Positions 10,747 to 21,437 of a stretch of DNA of 64,000 bases are shown here, one piece after another. Made by a program: the position numbers and the translations under genes. The notes below the pieces were generated by a model. That model did not search any database, had not been told where the DNA came from, and saw only the letters and a program-made list of their open reading frames with translations. Position 1 is the stretch's first letter, and each line of letters begins with the position of its first letter. Source of the DNA: Lamellibrachia satsuma (Eukaryota > Annelida > Polychaeta > Sabellida > Siboglinidae); contig BSQZ01000061.1 of assembly GCA_033239005.1 (NCBI GenBank), forward strand, positions 2,625,501-2,689,500, in the 5' to 3' direction.

Positions 10747-11266
10747 GTAGACAATAAGAATTATAGCACAGCTATTTACGTAAAAAATATGTACCAAGTT
10801 TAAATTCTTCATCCTGTCTGTCTTCAGCCTAAATGTTGTTTTTATGTTAGTGACCAACTGTGTAGTTTTAGAAGGCTTTTTGGCTCAAACACAAATACAT
10901 TTTATCAATGAAAAGCCAGACTGTGAGTATCAAAAACAGTTGTTTTAACAGAAAAGAAGAACAGTCCAAAATATTTTTCTTCTGGAGATGTATACCTGTC
11001 TTTAAAAGAAATAATTTGATTGAGTTTATCTAAGGGAACTACTATGCACACCTGGAGTTAAATTGTTTTATTCTGGGGTAAGTTAAAAACTACATAAAAC
11101 GTGTGGTTTTGTTTCTCATTGATGATCTGTGGATAAGATATATTTATTATGTGTTGTCCTATTTAATTTATATTGGCATTTTTCACTGGTCTGTAGTGTG
11201 TATTCTCCCCTGTTGCATTGATTGTTTGCGTGCATGCAAGCGTGCGTGCATGCATGCGTGCATTTA

Positions 11267-11344
<78 letters not shown>

Positions 11345-12419
11345 CATATAATTAATGCATAAATATGGTGTGAATAAGAGACCATGCTTCACATTCAAAA
11401 TGATCTGACGAAAAACAATGTATAGATCAAAGCTCCGTTGTATTCACGATACAATAATCACTTATCGCTGTCATTGCTCTGTATTTGATTTAATTAAAAA
11501 CAAAAACTGGGGAGAATTTCCCCTGATGAGGGGAAACACATGAAAATCTGAAATATAGAACCATGATATTATGATAATTGTAATTTAATTTATTAAAATT
11601 ATTCAACTGTATATAATATTATAGTTTTTTGGGTGTAATATATTATATGATATGAATTTTAAGGATACAATGAATTGTATAAGTTCTAATGATTGTCACA
11701 TTGTCTTGTGAAAAAAAATAGTGCCGTATTTTAGGAAGGAAGCGAAAGCTATAAAAGAATAAATATAATGCTTTATTCAAAGAAAAACACACATTAAACT
11801 TCATGTTCTCGCTAAACAATCATTTGGGCCAAAATCGCTATGCCCATTGTGCTCTGAGGCTGAAGTTACCAGAGTTGCGGGCCAAACTCTCCAAAGATTG
11901 CTTTCCGAATTCACTGGGCAAAATTCACCGTGAGCCAACATCACCTGTATCTGCGCTGACAACTCGCTTCGATCCTGTGCTTCATTGGGTTGACGTTTGC
12001 TTTTTTAAACAAAGTTGGCTCCAATTACATGTTACTTTATTCTTACTACTGTTTGCATTACAATCAAATGCCACACAATAAACCATTATGACGCTTGCTT
12101 CTAAACACCTGCTATAGTTGTCAACAGTATGGTGAATGAATGGAAAGTCCCAGTCTCGTAGCACTTCCCTATCATCACTGACATCACGTCAAAGCTTGCC
12201 GATAAGCAATGGGAAAAATATGCATAATCGAGGCAGGCCGGTAGAACAAAGTATTATTTGGAATTATTAATTAATGGAATTCTAATTAATTTTTTTCGGT
12301 GTTGGAAATGGAAATATACTACAATATGTAATATAATATGATTTCAAGCAATTGTTGTTGTTATTCCATTTAAAAAAAATTACTTTATAAATTATTGACA
12401 TTGTTTTAGCCAATTTAGA
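10747..12419 (+). other. Intron: microsatellites and unassigned sequence
   Basis: Contains a TGCA/TGCG-rich stretch (11229-11262) leading into a (TA)n run of about 70 bases (11269-11339). The rest is AT-rich except for the THAP-like remnant at 11800-12090, annotated separately. Confidence 0.6.
11800..12090 (-). pseudogene. THAP-type zinc-finger remnant
   Basis: On the minus strand, the Met at about 12089 begins MVYCVAFDCNANSSKNKV, which looks like the N-terminus of a THAP (C2CH) DNA-binding domain: C-x(4)-C near the start followed by an N-x-x-S-K stretch. The expected downstream Trp, Cys-x-x-His and AVPTIF-like motifs are not readable in one frame; pieces such as PMKHRIEAS occur in another frame and stops follow. 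I read this as a decayed fragment of a THAP protein or of a P-element/THAP9-type transposase. The identification rests on the first 18 residues only and is tentative. Confidence 0.4.
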
Positions 12420-12795
12420 TTTTACCGATTGCATATAATGCTCTACAAAAGAGAGTTGTGAGAATTATTTATGAGTAAAGGCTCGTGAGCATACAAATAT
12501 GTTATTTATTAATCTTAGATTGATAAAATTTTTAACATTAGAGACCAGGAGACTAAGAGGAGACCAAATAGAAGTGCTTAAAATAGTCATTATGAGAGAG
12601 GGTGATAAATCAATGGAACAAACTGTGAAATGATTGTGTTAATGCTAGTAGTGTGAATATGTTTAAAAATAAAATTGACAGATATCTGATAAGGGTGGGC
12701 TATACATAGATGAAACGTTTGTTGGACTCTTGATAAGCCAATGGCTTCCTTGTCCACTAGTTTGGTATGGCAATCTTGTTAAATCTTGTTAAAAA
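12420..12795 (+). mobile_element. 3' tail of a LINE (+ strand)
   Basis: Contains LETRRLRGDQIEVLKIVIM (about 12541-12597), the C-terminal signature of a widespread Jockey-like LINE ORF2, then the non-coding tail with GCCAATGGCTTCCTTGTCCA and repeated AATCTTGTTAA. The same tail is found at 44815-45180 (-), 48830 onward (-) and 61645-61735 (+). Confidence 0.75.
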
Positions 12796-14330
12796 ATGTT
12801 TTGGTTTATTGTTATAACAATATCTGAAGTAAACCTTCCTTTTCCAAATACCATGTAATTCATTTTGTTAATATTAAGAGACGGTTTGTTAACTGCAAAA
12901 AAATGTTGCAGTTTATTCAACTCTTGACTAATTATGATACTAAGCAATTCTAGAGCATCAGCTCTATAAAATATATTAGTGTCATCCACGAGCAGCACAA
13001 CTTTGAGTATACTAGAAAGATTACACAAATCGTTTATATATATCAAAAATAATTTTGGTCTGAGTATTGATCCTTGTGGCATGCTACATACTACATATGC
13101 TTCCAAGAGATCCAATTTGACATCACCAATGCAGACAGATTGTGTCCTTTTTGTTAAATAGCTAACTAACCAAGTACTACCGGTATACCGCGAATACCAT
13201 TCATTTCTAACTTTTTTATAAGTAAATTATGATTGACAGTATGGAAAGGTTTTTTCAAGTCTATGAACACCCTGATTGGATTTTTTTGTTTTTCCGAAAA
13301 CCATACTGGCTGTCACTTGTAGTTGTTAAATGAATTTTTTGCCGGTCTTATAGACAGGAATAACTTTTGCCACTTTCATATCATCTGGAAAAATACATGT
13401 TTCGAATGATGTGTTACATAATATGTGTAAGAGGTTTAGCTATGTAGGAAATTACATAGCTACTTGTTTATTCTGTCGTAAGAGGATTTTCCTGTACAAT
13501 TGTTCTCAATAGTCAACAATTGTTCTCAACAGTCAACAATTGTTCTCAACAGTCAACAATTGTTCTCAACAGTCAACAATTGTTCTCAACAGTCAACAAT
13601 TGTTCTCAACAGTCAACAGTCAACAATTGTTCTCAACAGTCAACAATTGTTCTCAACAGTCAACAGTTGTTCTCAACAGTCAACAATTGTTCATCAGTGG
13701 GGTGAAGGAACATGGTTGCTTCCGTATTCGCCTAGTCTTAAATACTTGCTTTATTTGTCAGTGGTTTGATGTATCCAACGTTGACAGAGAATTCGTTGAA
13801 ACCAATGGCAATGTCTTGTTGGTTTTTATGTTTTATTTTCAGTTAAAAAATGGGCTGGAAAAGTTTATTACAATTTTGATTACCAAATTTAAGACCTTCC
13901 ATGTTCCCTTTGTGTCGTTGTGGTGTTTTTCCAGTAAATTACTGCAGTGCTCTTTTTCTGCATGTTGTAAAATATTTGTCAACTTATTTCTATATTTTGT
14001 ATATTTATTCTCGGCATGCGTTGTTTTACATTTAATGTATTTTATTCAGATTGTTCTTCTTTTTACACACATATGCCAAAACTTTAGTAAACCATCACCT
14101 ATTTTCTCCTTTATTTCTAATGCAAACCTTTTTTCAACGTGTAACGTATGTCATATAATTCATTGAATATATTAACAAACCCTTCACAGCTCTTATTAAC
14201 ATCGTTCTGTTTCATGATATGACCCGAATCCTGAACAGATAGTGCAGCACCAAATGTCTCTATTCTTTGCACTCGCGTATCATACACATATTTAAAACAC
14301 TTCTTTTGGCCGATCAATATCTACATAATG
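12796..14330 (-). mobile_element. Degraded LINE on minus strand, interrupted by a 20-bp minisatellite
   Basis: Read on the minus strand from 14330 downward: a region before the RT domain (RIETFGAALSVQDSGHIMKQ, then NELYDIRY), basic stretches with stops, then from about 13490 the RT domain with SMPQGSILRPKLFLIYINDL (near 13070) and LVDDTNIFY in place of the catalytic F/Y-ADD. Frameshifts are frequent. The coding order is split at 13501-13691 by a tandem array. A 208-codon + strand frame over 13540-14166 is only the antisense shadow of this element. It lies head-on against the + strand LINE tail ending near 12795. Confidence 0.75.
13501..13691. repeat. 20-bp minisatellite, about 9-10 copies, inside a LINE
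   Basis: The unit TGTTCTCAACAGTCAACAAT repeats nearly perfectly, with one internal insertion of CAACAGT near 13614. It interrupts the minus-strand LINE reading frame between its N-terminal region and RT domain, so it expanded after the LINE inserted. Confidence 0.92.
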
Positions 14331-14540
14331 GAAATATAGGTAGATGATTACTGACATCTGTGACAGTCCACTGCTTATCATTAACTACTTCATTTGTAAA
14401 AAATATTGTCAATTAATTAAGGTAGCACCAACATCAGAAATTCAACTTAGTATGACAATTAATGAATAGAGTCCGAGTGTTAAGGATGTTTTACTCATAC
14501 ATTTTGTTTGTCAATCATATCCACTGCTGGATTCTTTCAG

Positions 14541-14702
14541 GTCGAAACTCGTGGGAAACACGCAATAAAGAGTGTTCATGCTGGGTCTGACGGGACCTTT
14601 ATAATACGAACGAATGGTCGTCTGCTCGCTTGTGGAAGCAATGAGGACAACAAACTTGGCTTTAACAGTGTGGCAAGGGGCCTTCATAAACGAAAACAGG
14701 AG
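14541..14702 (+). CDS. NEK9: NEK9-like exon: RCC1 blade
   Basis: Reads VETRGKHAIKSVHAGSDGTF, IIRTNGRLLACGSNEDNKLG, FNSVARGLHKRKQE. Vertebrate NEK9 has [29 protein letters not shown] here. It is 54 codons, phase 0 at both ends, with acceptor ATTCTTTCAG. The donor (GTTTGA after GAG) is weak, but it is the only one compatible with the phase of the next exon. Confidence 0.94.
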
Positions 14703-14980
14703 GTTTGAACCATCTGTATTGTTCAATCTTTGAGGTGAAATTTTGAAACTGTTTTGTAAGTGTCTGCAAATTTGGCTATTATCATTGTATTTACAGAGTG
14801 TTACTCCACTTTCATCTTACTTTTTGTTTCCATAAAATGTGTAAATAGTTTTGAAATGTTATTGTTTTATAATACCGTCCAGACATTTCTGTCTTTTTAA
14901 AGTTGAAGTTATGAGAAACTTGCTTAAAATGACTGTCAATCTGCAGTGTTTTCTGGCATATCGTGTTTCTGTTCTGTCAG

Positions 14981-15089
14981 ATATCATACGACATTCCGTA
15001 TCAGTGCACGTTTACTACTGTGAAACCACTGAGCAAACATGACATAGAAACAGTGGCCCCTGGCAAGACTCATACTGCAATCATTGATA
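14981..15089 (+). CDS. NEK9: NEK9-like exon: RCC1 blade
   Basis: Reads ISYDIPYQCTFTTVKPLSKH then DIETVAPGKTHTAIID. It matches vertebrate NEK9 YHEVPYTTSFTLAKQLSFY followed by IRTIAPGKTHTAAID. The APGKTHTA motif is a diagnostic blade turn. The acceptor is GTTCTGTCAG and the donor GTAGGT; it enters in phase 0 and leaves one base, completed to Ser. Confidence 0.95.
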
Positions 15090-15386
15090 GTAGGTCTTCC
15101 TTCATATCTTAATCTATGCCCAATTTGTTTTGTTTTTATACGATTTAATAAATCATACATAATTTTTAATTTTGTTGATATTACATTTTCAAGTTGGTAA
15201 GAATGCCATTAAAATTGTTTTGTTTTGTTTGTCATTATATCTTTCAAAAGCATTTAGCTGAGTGTTGTGTGGTGTTCAGTAATTTTTTCAATTTGCCAAA
15301 ATAAATTATATGTTAATTAGGAACATGTAATATCTGTAATGAGGTAGGTCACGTATTGGTTAATTCACTGTGCATGCATCTGACAG

Positions 15387-15548
15387 GTTTATCACGTCTG
15401 ATAACATTTGGCGCCAACAAGTTCGGCCAGCTTGGGGTCGGTGACTACAAAGTGAGGTCAGGGGTCAACATTGTGTCTGCCCTTCTCATTGGCAAACAAG
15501 TCCTCAATGTGTCATGTGGCGATGGCTTCACAGTGGCCTCTACCTCGG
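15387..15548 (+). CDS. NEK9: NEK9-like exon: RCC1 blade
   Basis: Reads (S)[20 protein letters not shown], then [19 protein letters not shown] and [14 protein letters not shown]. Vertebrate NEK9 has [20 protein letters not shown] and VIRVSCGDEFTIAAT here. The [10 protein letters not shown] and VSCGD motifs are typical RCC1. It takes two bases to complete Ser and leaves one base (G) at the donor GTATGT, completed to Asp by the exon at 16124. Confidence 0.96.
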
Positions 15549-16123
15549 GTATGTAACCCTTCAAGAGAATCGACTGTTCCAACACACTGTAATAATTCAG
15601 CTGGTTTTTTCTATGTTGTGTTTACATTTGTCGATTCCAGATTAATAAAAGTGATGTTTATACTACTGTGGTAATGTGTTGCAAATATGTGACATCCATC
15701 AAATTCTGACTACTAACATATGTATGCAAACATTTTATATGTTGCAACTCAAATGTTGCTGCACAAATGCATCAGAATAAACCATTCTATGGACATTCGA
15801 AACATTTAATACAAAACCATCCAATACTTCATATCAACGTAATCATCATGTGCAGTTAACTATGACAACACAGATGTGTATTTCACATGCTCATTTATCT
15901 AAAATTGCATCATTTAAGACCACGTAGTACATGTGTGTATTTGATGCGTCATCACATCAGTTTCTCAAAAGTCATTTCTTGGCAGATGACCGTGCATACA
16001 TGCATGCATGCATGCATGCATGCATGCCTGTATGGGAGTCTGGGCTCTAGCAATCTGAACTATGACAACACAGGTTTTGAAATAATGAGTTGGTCTCTGT
16101 GAGAATGAGTTGGTCTGTCTCAG
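15549..16123 (+). other. Intron with TGCA repeat and a partial copy of the next exon
   Basis: Holds a (GCAT)n run at 15994-16028. Just before the acceptor, 16088-16107 reads GTTGGTCTCTGTGAGAATGA, which nearly duplicates exon bases about 50 bases downstream (GGGGTCTCTGTGAGAATGG near 16141). The acceptor is GTCTGTCTCAG. Confidence 0.8.
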
Positions 16124-16297
16124 ACAATCAGGTCTACTCATGGGGTCTCTGTGAGAATGGACGACTCGGCACTGTCTCGTCAGACACAAGCAAGAAGGTT
16201 GAAGTTCAGTGTTATGCCCTGCCTAGGCCTATCTTCGGCTCCCTCCATGCAGTCACTGATGTTGCCAGCCACTACTGGTCTACGATTCTAGTTGCTG
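16124..16297 (+). CDS. NEK9: NEK9-like exon: last RCC1 blade
   Basis: Reads (D)NQVYSWGLCENGRLGTVSSD, then [20 protein letters not shown] and HYWSTILVA. Vertebrate NEK9 has DDNHIFAWGNGGNGRLA and [28 protein letters not shown]. The PRPIFGSLH motif is specific to NEK9 among RCC1 proteins as I recall them. Phase in: two bases completing Asp. Phase out: one base (G), completed to Glu by the exon at 18601. Donor GTATGT. Confidence 0.97.
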
Positions 16298-16439
16298 GTA
16301 TGTATCCAAAAATTGCGTAATTTTTATCTTGTGTGTGTTGACAAACTGAAATTTGACATTCCAAGAGTATCTCACTTTCCTTGTGAATTCTGGGAAATGG
16401 AACTATCTGCCAGATAACAGTAATATTGTTGTTGTGCTG

Positions 16440-16900
16440 AGTTTGGCACTATGTTTGACATAACTTACAATGCTAACAAATCTTACTGGATGGTTATTAA
16501 TAACAAACCCCAGGACAAGAAAAATATTCACCCTGTTGCTATCATTAACCACACACTATCTCATACTGAGAAATGTAAATACCTTGATCATATTATTAAC
16601 AATAACCTTACTGATGATGATATTGCCAGGCAGAAAAGTTGTATTTATGCTCTTTTTTTCACTTATGCAACAGCACCATTGAAACAGCTATATTTAATGT
16701 GTACTGTGGTGCCAAGTCTCTGGTATAATTAAAAAAAAAACTGGAAGTCATTACTGCTGCATATCACAACAGTTTTAGAATTCTACAAACCCTGTTGTAG
16801 TGCAGGTTATATGTTTACTACAAATTATGTAGTCTTAATGAATGCATTCACTCATCAATATTTATCCTTTTATTCCATTTAGAAAGGATGGATAATCAAC
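16440..16900 (+). mobile_element. LINE RT fragment
   Basis: A 93-codon frame reads FDITYNANKSYWMVINNK, then KCKYLDHIINNNLTDDDIAR and YLMCTVVPSLWYN. This resembles the region just after the RT catalytic core of CR1/RTE-like LINEs (N-x-x-K-S-x-x-M, KYLGH-I, L-x-DDDDI-R). It is truncated at both ends and dead. The 3' limit is approximate. Confidence 0.7.
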
Positions 16901-17109
16901 TTTTTGTGAATTATTTTCACACTTTTATTTATTACAGAAGTCCAATGATTCAGTATTAGTCAATTGTACACTTTTAATACATGATATGTGTATATTTATA
17001 TATTTTATTTTAACTTTTTTACATGTACTTTTACTACTTTTACTGTACAACGTGTGTGTATATTTATATATTTTTTTATTCTTTCTACATGTACATTTAA
17101 TGCACAACA

Positions 17110-17390
<281 letters not shown>

Positions 17391-18600
17391 TCAATTAAGT
17401 TTATCTTTACCGATTAATTATGGAATTAATATATATTTTAATAATAACATTGATTGTGGGTTGGACATATTAGTTAGGATTCTAACTTGAAACGCCTCCC
17501 TGAATATGTGTGAAATGAAATGGGCTTGTCCTATCATGAGAATGTCATGTACAGGTCTGTACCTTAGAATATGATTTTAATGTGCGTGACTGCGTTTTTG
17601 TCAGTTTATTATAATTGTAGATATGTGCTATTGCAGTAACATTTTGAAAATAAATAAGTAGATTATGTATGGTATTTTATGTGTGGTTAAGTTAACTCCA
17701 GTAACCAGGAAAACTCAACGCTGCTATCCGAAAGTAGCGCCACTAGGCGAGTAGTGTGGCCGTTAAACTTAATTGTGTGCGTGACGCCACCTGTTGATTA
17801 TCGTGGCAACAGCCACCTGGAACGATCATGAAATGGTATGTCATGTTTCACCTTTTTGGATAACATGAAACAGTGAGCATTTATTGTAATTACTTAATAT
17901 GTTTATGAAAAAACTTATGTTACGTATATATGTTAATAAGAAACATATATATTGGTTTAAAATAAATATTTATCAATTGTGAATCCCAAACTGTGCAGCA
18001 CTACGCCGGCTATGGAAATCCGGTAGGCCCTATCCGTGAATGTGATTGTGAGCGGACGACATCGTGAATGTATTGAAACGTGTAGCCTTCGATTGCGTCT
18101 CAGTCGGCTTTTATTTTAATAAATTTGGTGATAAAACCCGGCAGGAAATTTTACATCTTGGATAAAGAAGCTTAGCATAATTAATTGTGGCCGATTTAGA
18201 ACGCATGTTTGTCTACGCTATGTCGGCAGAGTCAGAGAGACAGAAATGGACCTGTTTGATGTTGGCGGCAATCCCCAGCGATGATCCGTAGACGTAGTAC
18301 TTACAGAACGTCCATTTTCCAAGTCTTTCCATGTGTTCTTCTGGATTCCATATTGGCATACACTAACATAATAAACAAAATAAATGTAGATCTTGCACAG
18401 GCTAATTTGAATTGCATTGCCTATGCCAGGGCTAGGCTATATGTACTGGTTTAACACAAATTGAACTGTGTAGCCCCTGAATTTACTTGAAAACAAGCAA
18501 TATTACAATTTCCTCTGTAACGTGCATTTAGTATTTAGCTCGGACTCAGTAGAAGGATAAAACAGTTATTTTCAACTGATAATGGTTTTACATTTTCTAG
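17391..18600 (+). other. Intron, unassigned, partly CpG-containing
   Basis: 17690-18300 is richer in CpG than the surrounding intron and may be an old transposable element, but no terminal repeats or coding motif were recognised. It ends in the acceptor ACATTTTCTAG. Confidence 0.5.
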
Positions 18601-18651
18601 AAAAGGTATTGGCACAGAAGACTATTGGGGGAACTCGTGTTAAATGTACAG
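18601..18651 (+). CDS. NEK9: NEK9-like exon: end of propeller
   Basis: Reads (E)KVLAQKTIGGTRVKCT, matching vertebrate NEK9 VEKVLNSKTIRSNSS directly after the last RCC1 blade. It is 51 bases: two complete the Glu codon, 16 codons follow, and one base is left at the strong donor GTAAGT. The small size would make it invisible to an ORF search, but phase and the EKVL motif support it. Confidence 0.9.
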
Positions 18652-19090
18652 GTAAGTTGGATGTATTCTGTATCATTTTAATAGGTGTGTGTTTTATGTA
18701 TGTATGTTGCCAAATCTTGCTAAGCATGCTATAAGTAAGCCAACACCACTTGCACTATAAAATTAATATTTTTTCAGATAATGAATTTAACATTACTTAT
18801 ACTTACACAATTTCCACTTTTTTATATAATTTACCTCATTGATATAAAGTAAAACAATTTCTAAAATTCACTTTAATGCTGGGTTGTCATGCAATGTGGA
18901 ATGTTCTTCATGGCAACAAAGGAATATATATATATATAATTTTACACATGATTTACAGCAAACCCAGTACCGTGGTAGGAATAAATCTTTTTACACCTGT
19001 GACTAAGCAGAACTATCATTACCATAGAAATAATAAAACTACCAGTGTTGGCAGCATTTAGACTAATTTGCTGTGTCACTCATTGGCCAG

Positions 19091-19164
19091 ATGACGGGGA
19101 TGATGAACAAAAGATGCAACCTTCTCAGATGAATGAGAGTTCTGTTCCAACATGGCTGCAGCGG
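19091..19164 (+). CDS. NEK9: NEK9-like exon: acidic linker with WLQR motif
   Basis: Two bases complete Asp, then DGDDEQKMQPSQMNESSVPT followed by WLQR. Together with the next exon this makes WLQRELAESE, comparable with WLRKELENAE in the vertebrate NEK9 linker. The acceptor is CATTGGCCAG and the donor GTAAGT; it leaves in phase 0. Confidence 0.85.
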
Positions 19165-19224
19165 GTAAGTTTTTAGTGAAGCTGTTTCTGACTTGTATAT
19201 ACATTCAATTTCTGCCTACTAATC

Positions 19225-19860
19225 ACTGTTCTCAAATACTTCATATACCAATGTTGAAATCTGTATGCACACAGTATGAAAATAATATATTGTGCTGAAC
19301 GTGACATCCCTATTTACAAGTATGATATATATTGTGGTGAGTGGTAGATCCCTGTTTACAAATGTGTAATACATTATGGTGAGTCTGAGATGCCTTTTTA
19401 CAAGTGTAACATATTGTGCTGAGCGTTTACATCCATGTGTAATACACACTGTTGAGTGTGACAGTCATGTTTACAAGTGTAATATGTTGCACTGAACCTG
19501 ACATTCATGTTTACAAGTGCAATATGTTGCACTGAGCATGGTTGCCCTGTTTACAAACTTTTGTAATGGTTTTTACTAAGCGTGTCAGTCCTGTTTACAA
19601 GTGTTATGTATTGCATTGATCATAACAGCCCTGTTTGTATATTATGCTGAGCATGATAGCTCTGTTTACAAGTGTAGTATGTTGCGCTGAACATGACATC
19701 CCTGTTTATAAGTGTAATGTGTTGCCTTGAGCATGATAATCATGTGCATGGCAGCCCTGTTTATAAGTGTAATGTTTTACTGAGCATGGCAGCCCTGTTT
19801 ACAAGTTTAATGCATTGTGCTAAGTGTGACAGCCCTGTTTACAAGTGTACAAATGTTTGC
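19225..19860. repeat. Degenerate ~40-45 bp array up to a 3' splice site
   Basis: A loosely conserved unit (core CCCTGTTTACAAGTGTAATG with GTGCTGAGCATGACAG) recurs about 14 times and the last recognisable copy ends about 20 bases before the acceptor at 19870-19871. The pyrimidine tract of that acceptor (TTTGCCTTGTCTGCAG) follows directly. It is more diverged than the other arrays and so probably older. Confidence 0.75.
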
Positions 19861-19871
19861 CTTGTCTGCAG

Positions 19872-19952
19872 GAGTTGGCTGAGTCGGAGGTGAGACCTGG
19901 TGAGAGCTATGAGATGGACAGTCGCCCTCAACAACTCACCCCTACAGCACAG
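19872..19952 (+). CDS. NEK9: NEK9-like exon flanked on both sides by tandem arrays
   Basis: Reads ELAESEVRPGESYEMDSRPQ then QLTPTAQ. ELAESE continues WLQR from the previous exon. It is 27 codons, phase 0 at both ends, with donor CACAG|GTAATA. The last 21 coding bases (QLTPTAQ) together with the donor are the seed of the 47-bp array that follows immediately. Confidence 0.85.
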
Positions 19953-20945
19953 GTAATACACGCCCTCATTGACCCCAGCAACTCACTATAACTGCACAGG
20001 TAATACACACCATCATTGACCCCAGCAACTCATTATAACTGCACAGGTAATACACGGCCTCGTTGATCCTAGCAACTCACGCCAACAGCACAGGTAATAC
20101 ACACCATCATTGACCCCAGCAACTCACCATAACTGCACAGGTAATACACACCATCATTGACCCCAGCAACTCACTATAACTGCACAGGTAATACACGGCC
20201 TCATTGACCCCAGCAACTCACTATAACTGCACAGGTAATACACACCATCATTGACCCCACCAACTCACCATAACTGCACAGGTAATACACACCATCATTG
20301 ACCCCAGCAACTCACTATAACTGCACAGGTAATACACGGCCTCATTGACCCCAGCAACTCACGCCAACAGCACAGGTAACACACACCATCATTGACCCCA
20401 GCAACTCACGATAACTGCACAGGTAATACACGGCCTCGTTGACCCTAGCAACTCACGCCAACAGAACAGGTAATACACACCATCATTGACCCCAGCAACT
20501 CACCATAACTGCACAGGTAATACACGCCATCATTGACCCCAGCAACTCACTATAACTGCACAGGTAATACACGGCCTCATTGACCCCAGCAACTCACGCC
20601 AACAGCACAGGTAACACACACCATCATTGACCCCAGCAACTCACGATAACTGCACAGGTAATACACGGCCTCGTTGACCCTAGCAACTCACGCCAACAGA
20701 ACAGGTAATACACACCATCATTGACCCCAGCAACTCACCTTAACTGCACAGGTAATACACGCCCTCGTTGACCCTAGCAATTCACGCCAACAGCACAGGT
20801 AATATACACTACCATTGACCCCAGCAACTCACCATAACTGCACAGGTAATACACGCCCTCGTTGACCCTAGCAACTCACCATAACTACACAGGTAATACA
20901 TGCCCTTGTTGACCCTAGCAACTCACCCCAACGGCATAGTGATAT
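19953..20945. repeat. 47-bp minisatellite copying an exon end and its 5' splice site, about 21 copies
   Basis: Each unit holds CCCCAG, then a 21-base block such as CAACTCACTATAACTGCACAG, then GTAATACAC, i.e. the last 21 coding bases and donor of the exon ending at 19952. The block is open in every copy inspected (QLTPTAQ or QLTITAQ) and is bounded by AG and GT. The period is 47, so alternative use of downstream donors would usually shift the frame. Variants (CGGCCTCATTG, CACCATCATTG, ACGCCAACAG) recur in blocks, suggesting multi-unit duplication. Confidence 0.95.
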
Positions 20946-21317
20946 ACACCGTTATCTTGTATCCAACAGTCTCACTGTGTGCGTGAATGCCCATGCACCC
21001 CCCCACACTTTCTCTACCTCTACTGGTCTCTATTGCATGTTTGCTATGAACCAAGTTCTTGCATGTACTAGCAGAAAAAGATACCAGCAACTGTGATTTC
21101 TTTGCCTGTTCTTGTTGAATATTGTTCTGTGCCCAACCTTCTGAGCACCTGAAGGTATTTTAGAGTCTTCTCTGTTCTCCTCAGTAGTGTAACTGTTCAC
21201 AATCAATTACACCTGTAATTGAGCCAAGGTCTGCCTACTGGCTACTTACTAATGCCTACTGCACTGCTGTCTCTTGCACGTCTGATGCCTGTGTGTTGCA
21301 TGCTTGCACACTCATAG
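20946..21317 (+). other. Intron segment after the donor array
   Basis: About 370 bases with no repeat or known element. It ends at TCATAG or TCATAGAAG, two tandem acceptor AGs three bases apart. Confidence 0.6.
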
Positions 21318-21437
21318 AAGATCTTGTACCGTCGCCCCACCCCATTTCCACGGGGCGACAACCTCCTGGTTCACAGAGAGAGGACACCTACTTGTACTAT
21401 CGGCTGCTCCCCTCTCCGCAAGCACATCCCCAGGCAG
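21318..21437 (+). CDS. NEK9: Probable NEK9-like exon: basic linker
   Basis: Open for exactly 40 codons in phase 0 between ACTCATAG and CAG|GTCAGC: KILYRRPTPFPRGDNLLVHR then ERTPTCTIGCSPLRKHIPRQ. I cannot align it with vertebrate NEK9 with confidence (a CxCSSL stretch precedes the vertebrate coiled coil), and support comes from phase, borders and codon-like composition. A second AG three bases inside would drop the first Lys. It might be skipped in some transcripts, because both flanking junctions are phase 0. Confidence 0.55.

Noticed and set aside
13540..14166. 208-codon + frame, Phe/Leu/Cys-rich, membrane-like
   Set aside because: It is the antisense of a minus-strand LINE plus a minisatellite; the hydrophobic look comes from AT-rich LINE complement.
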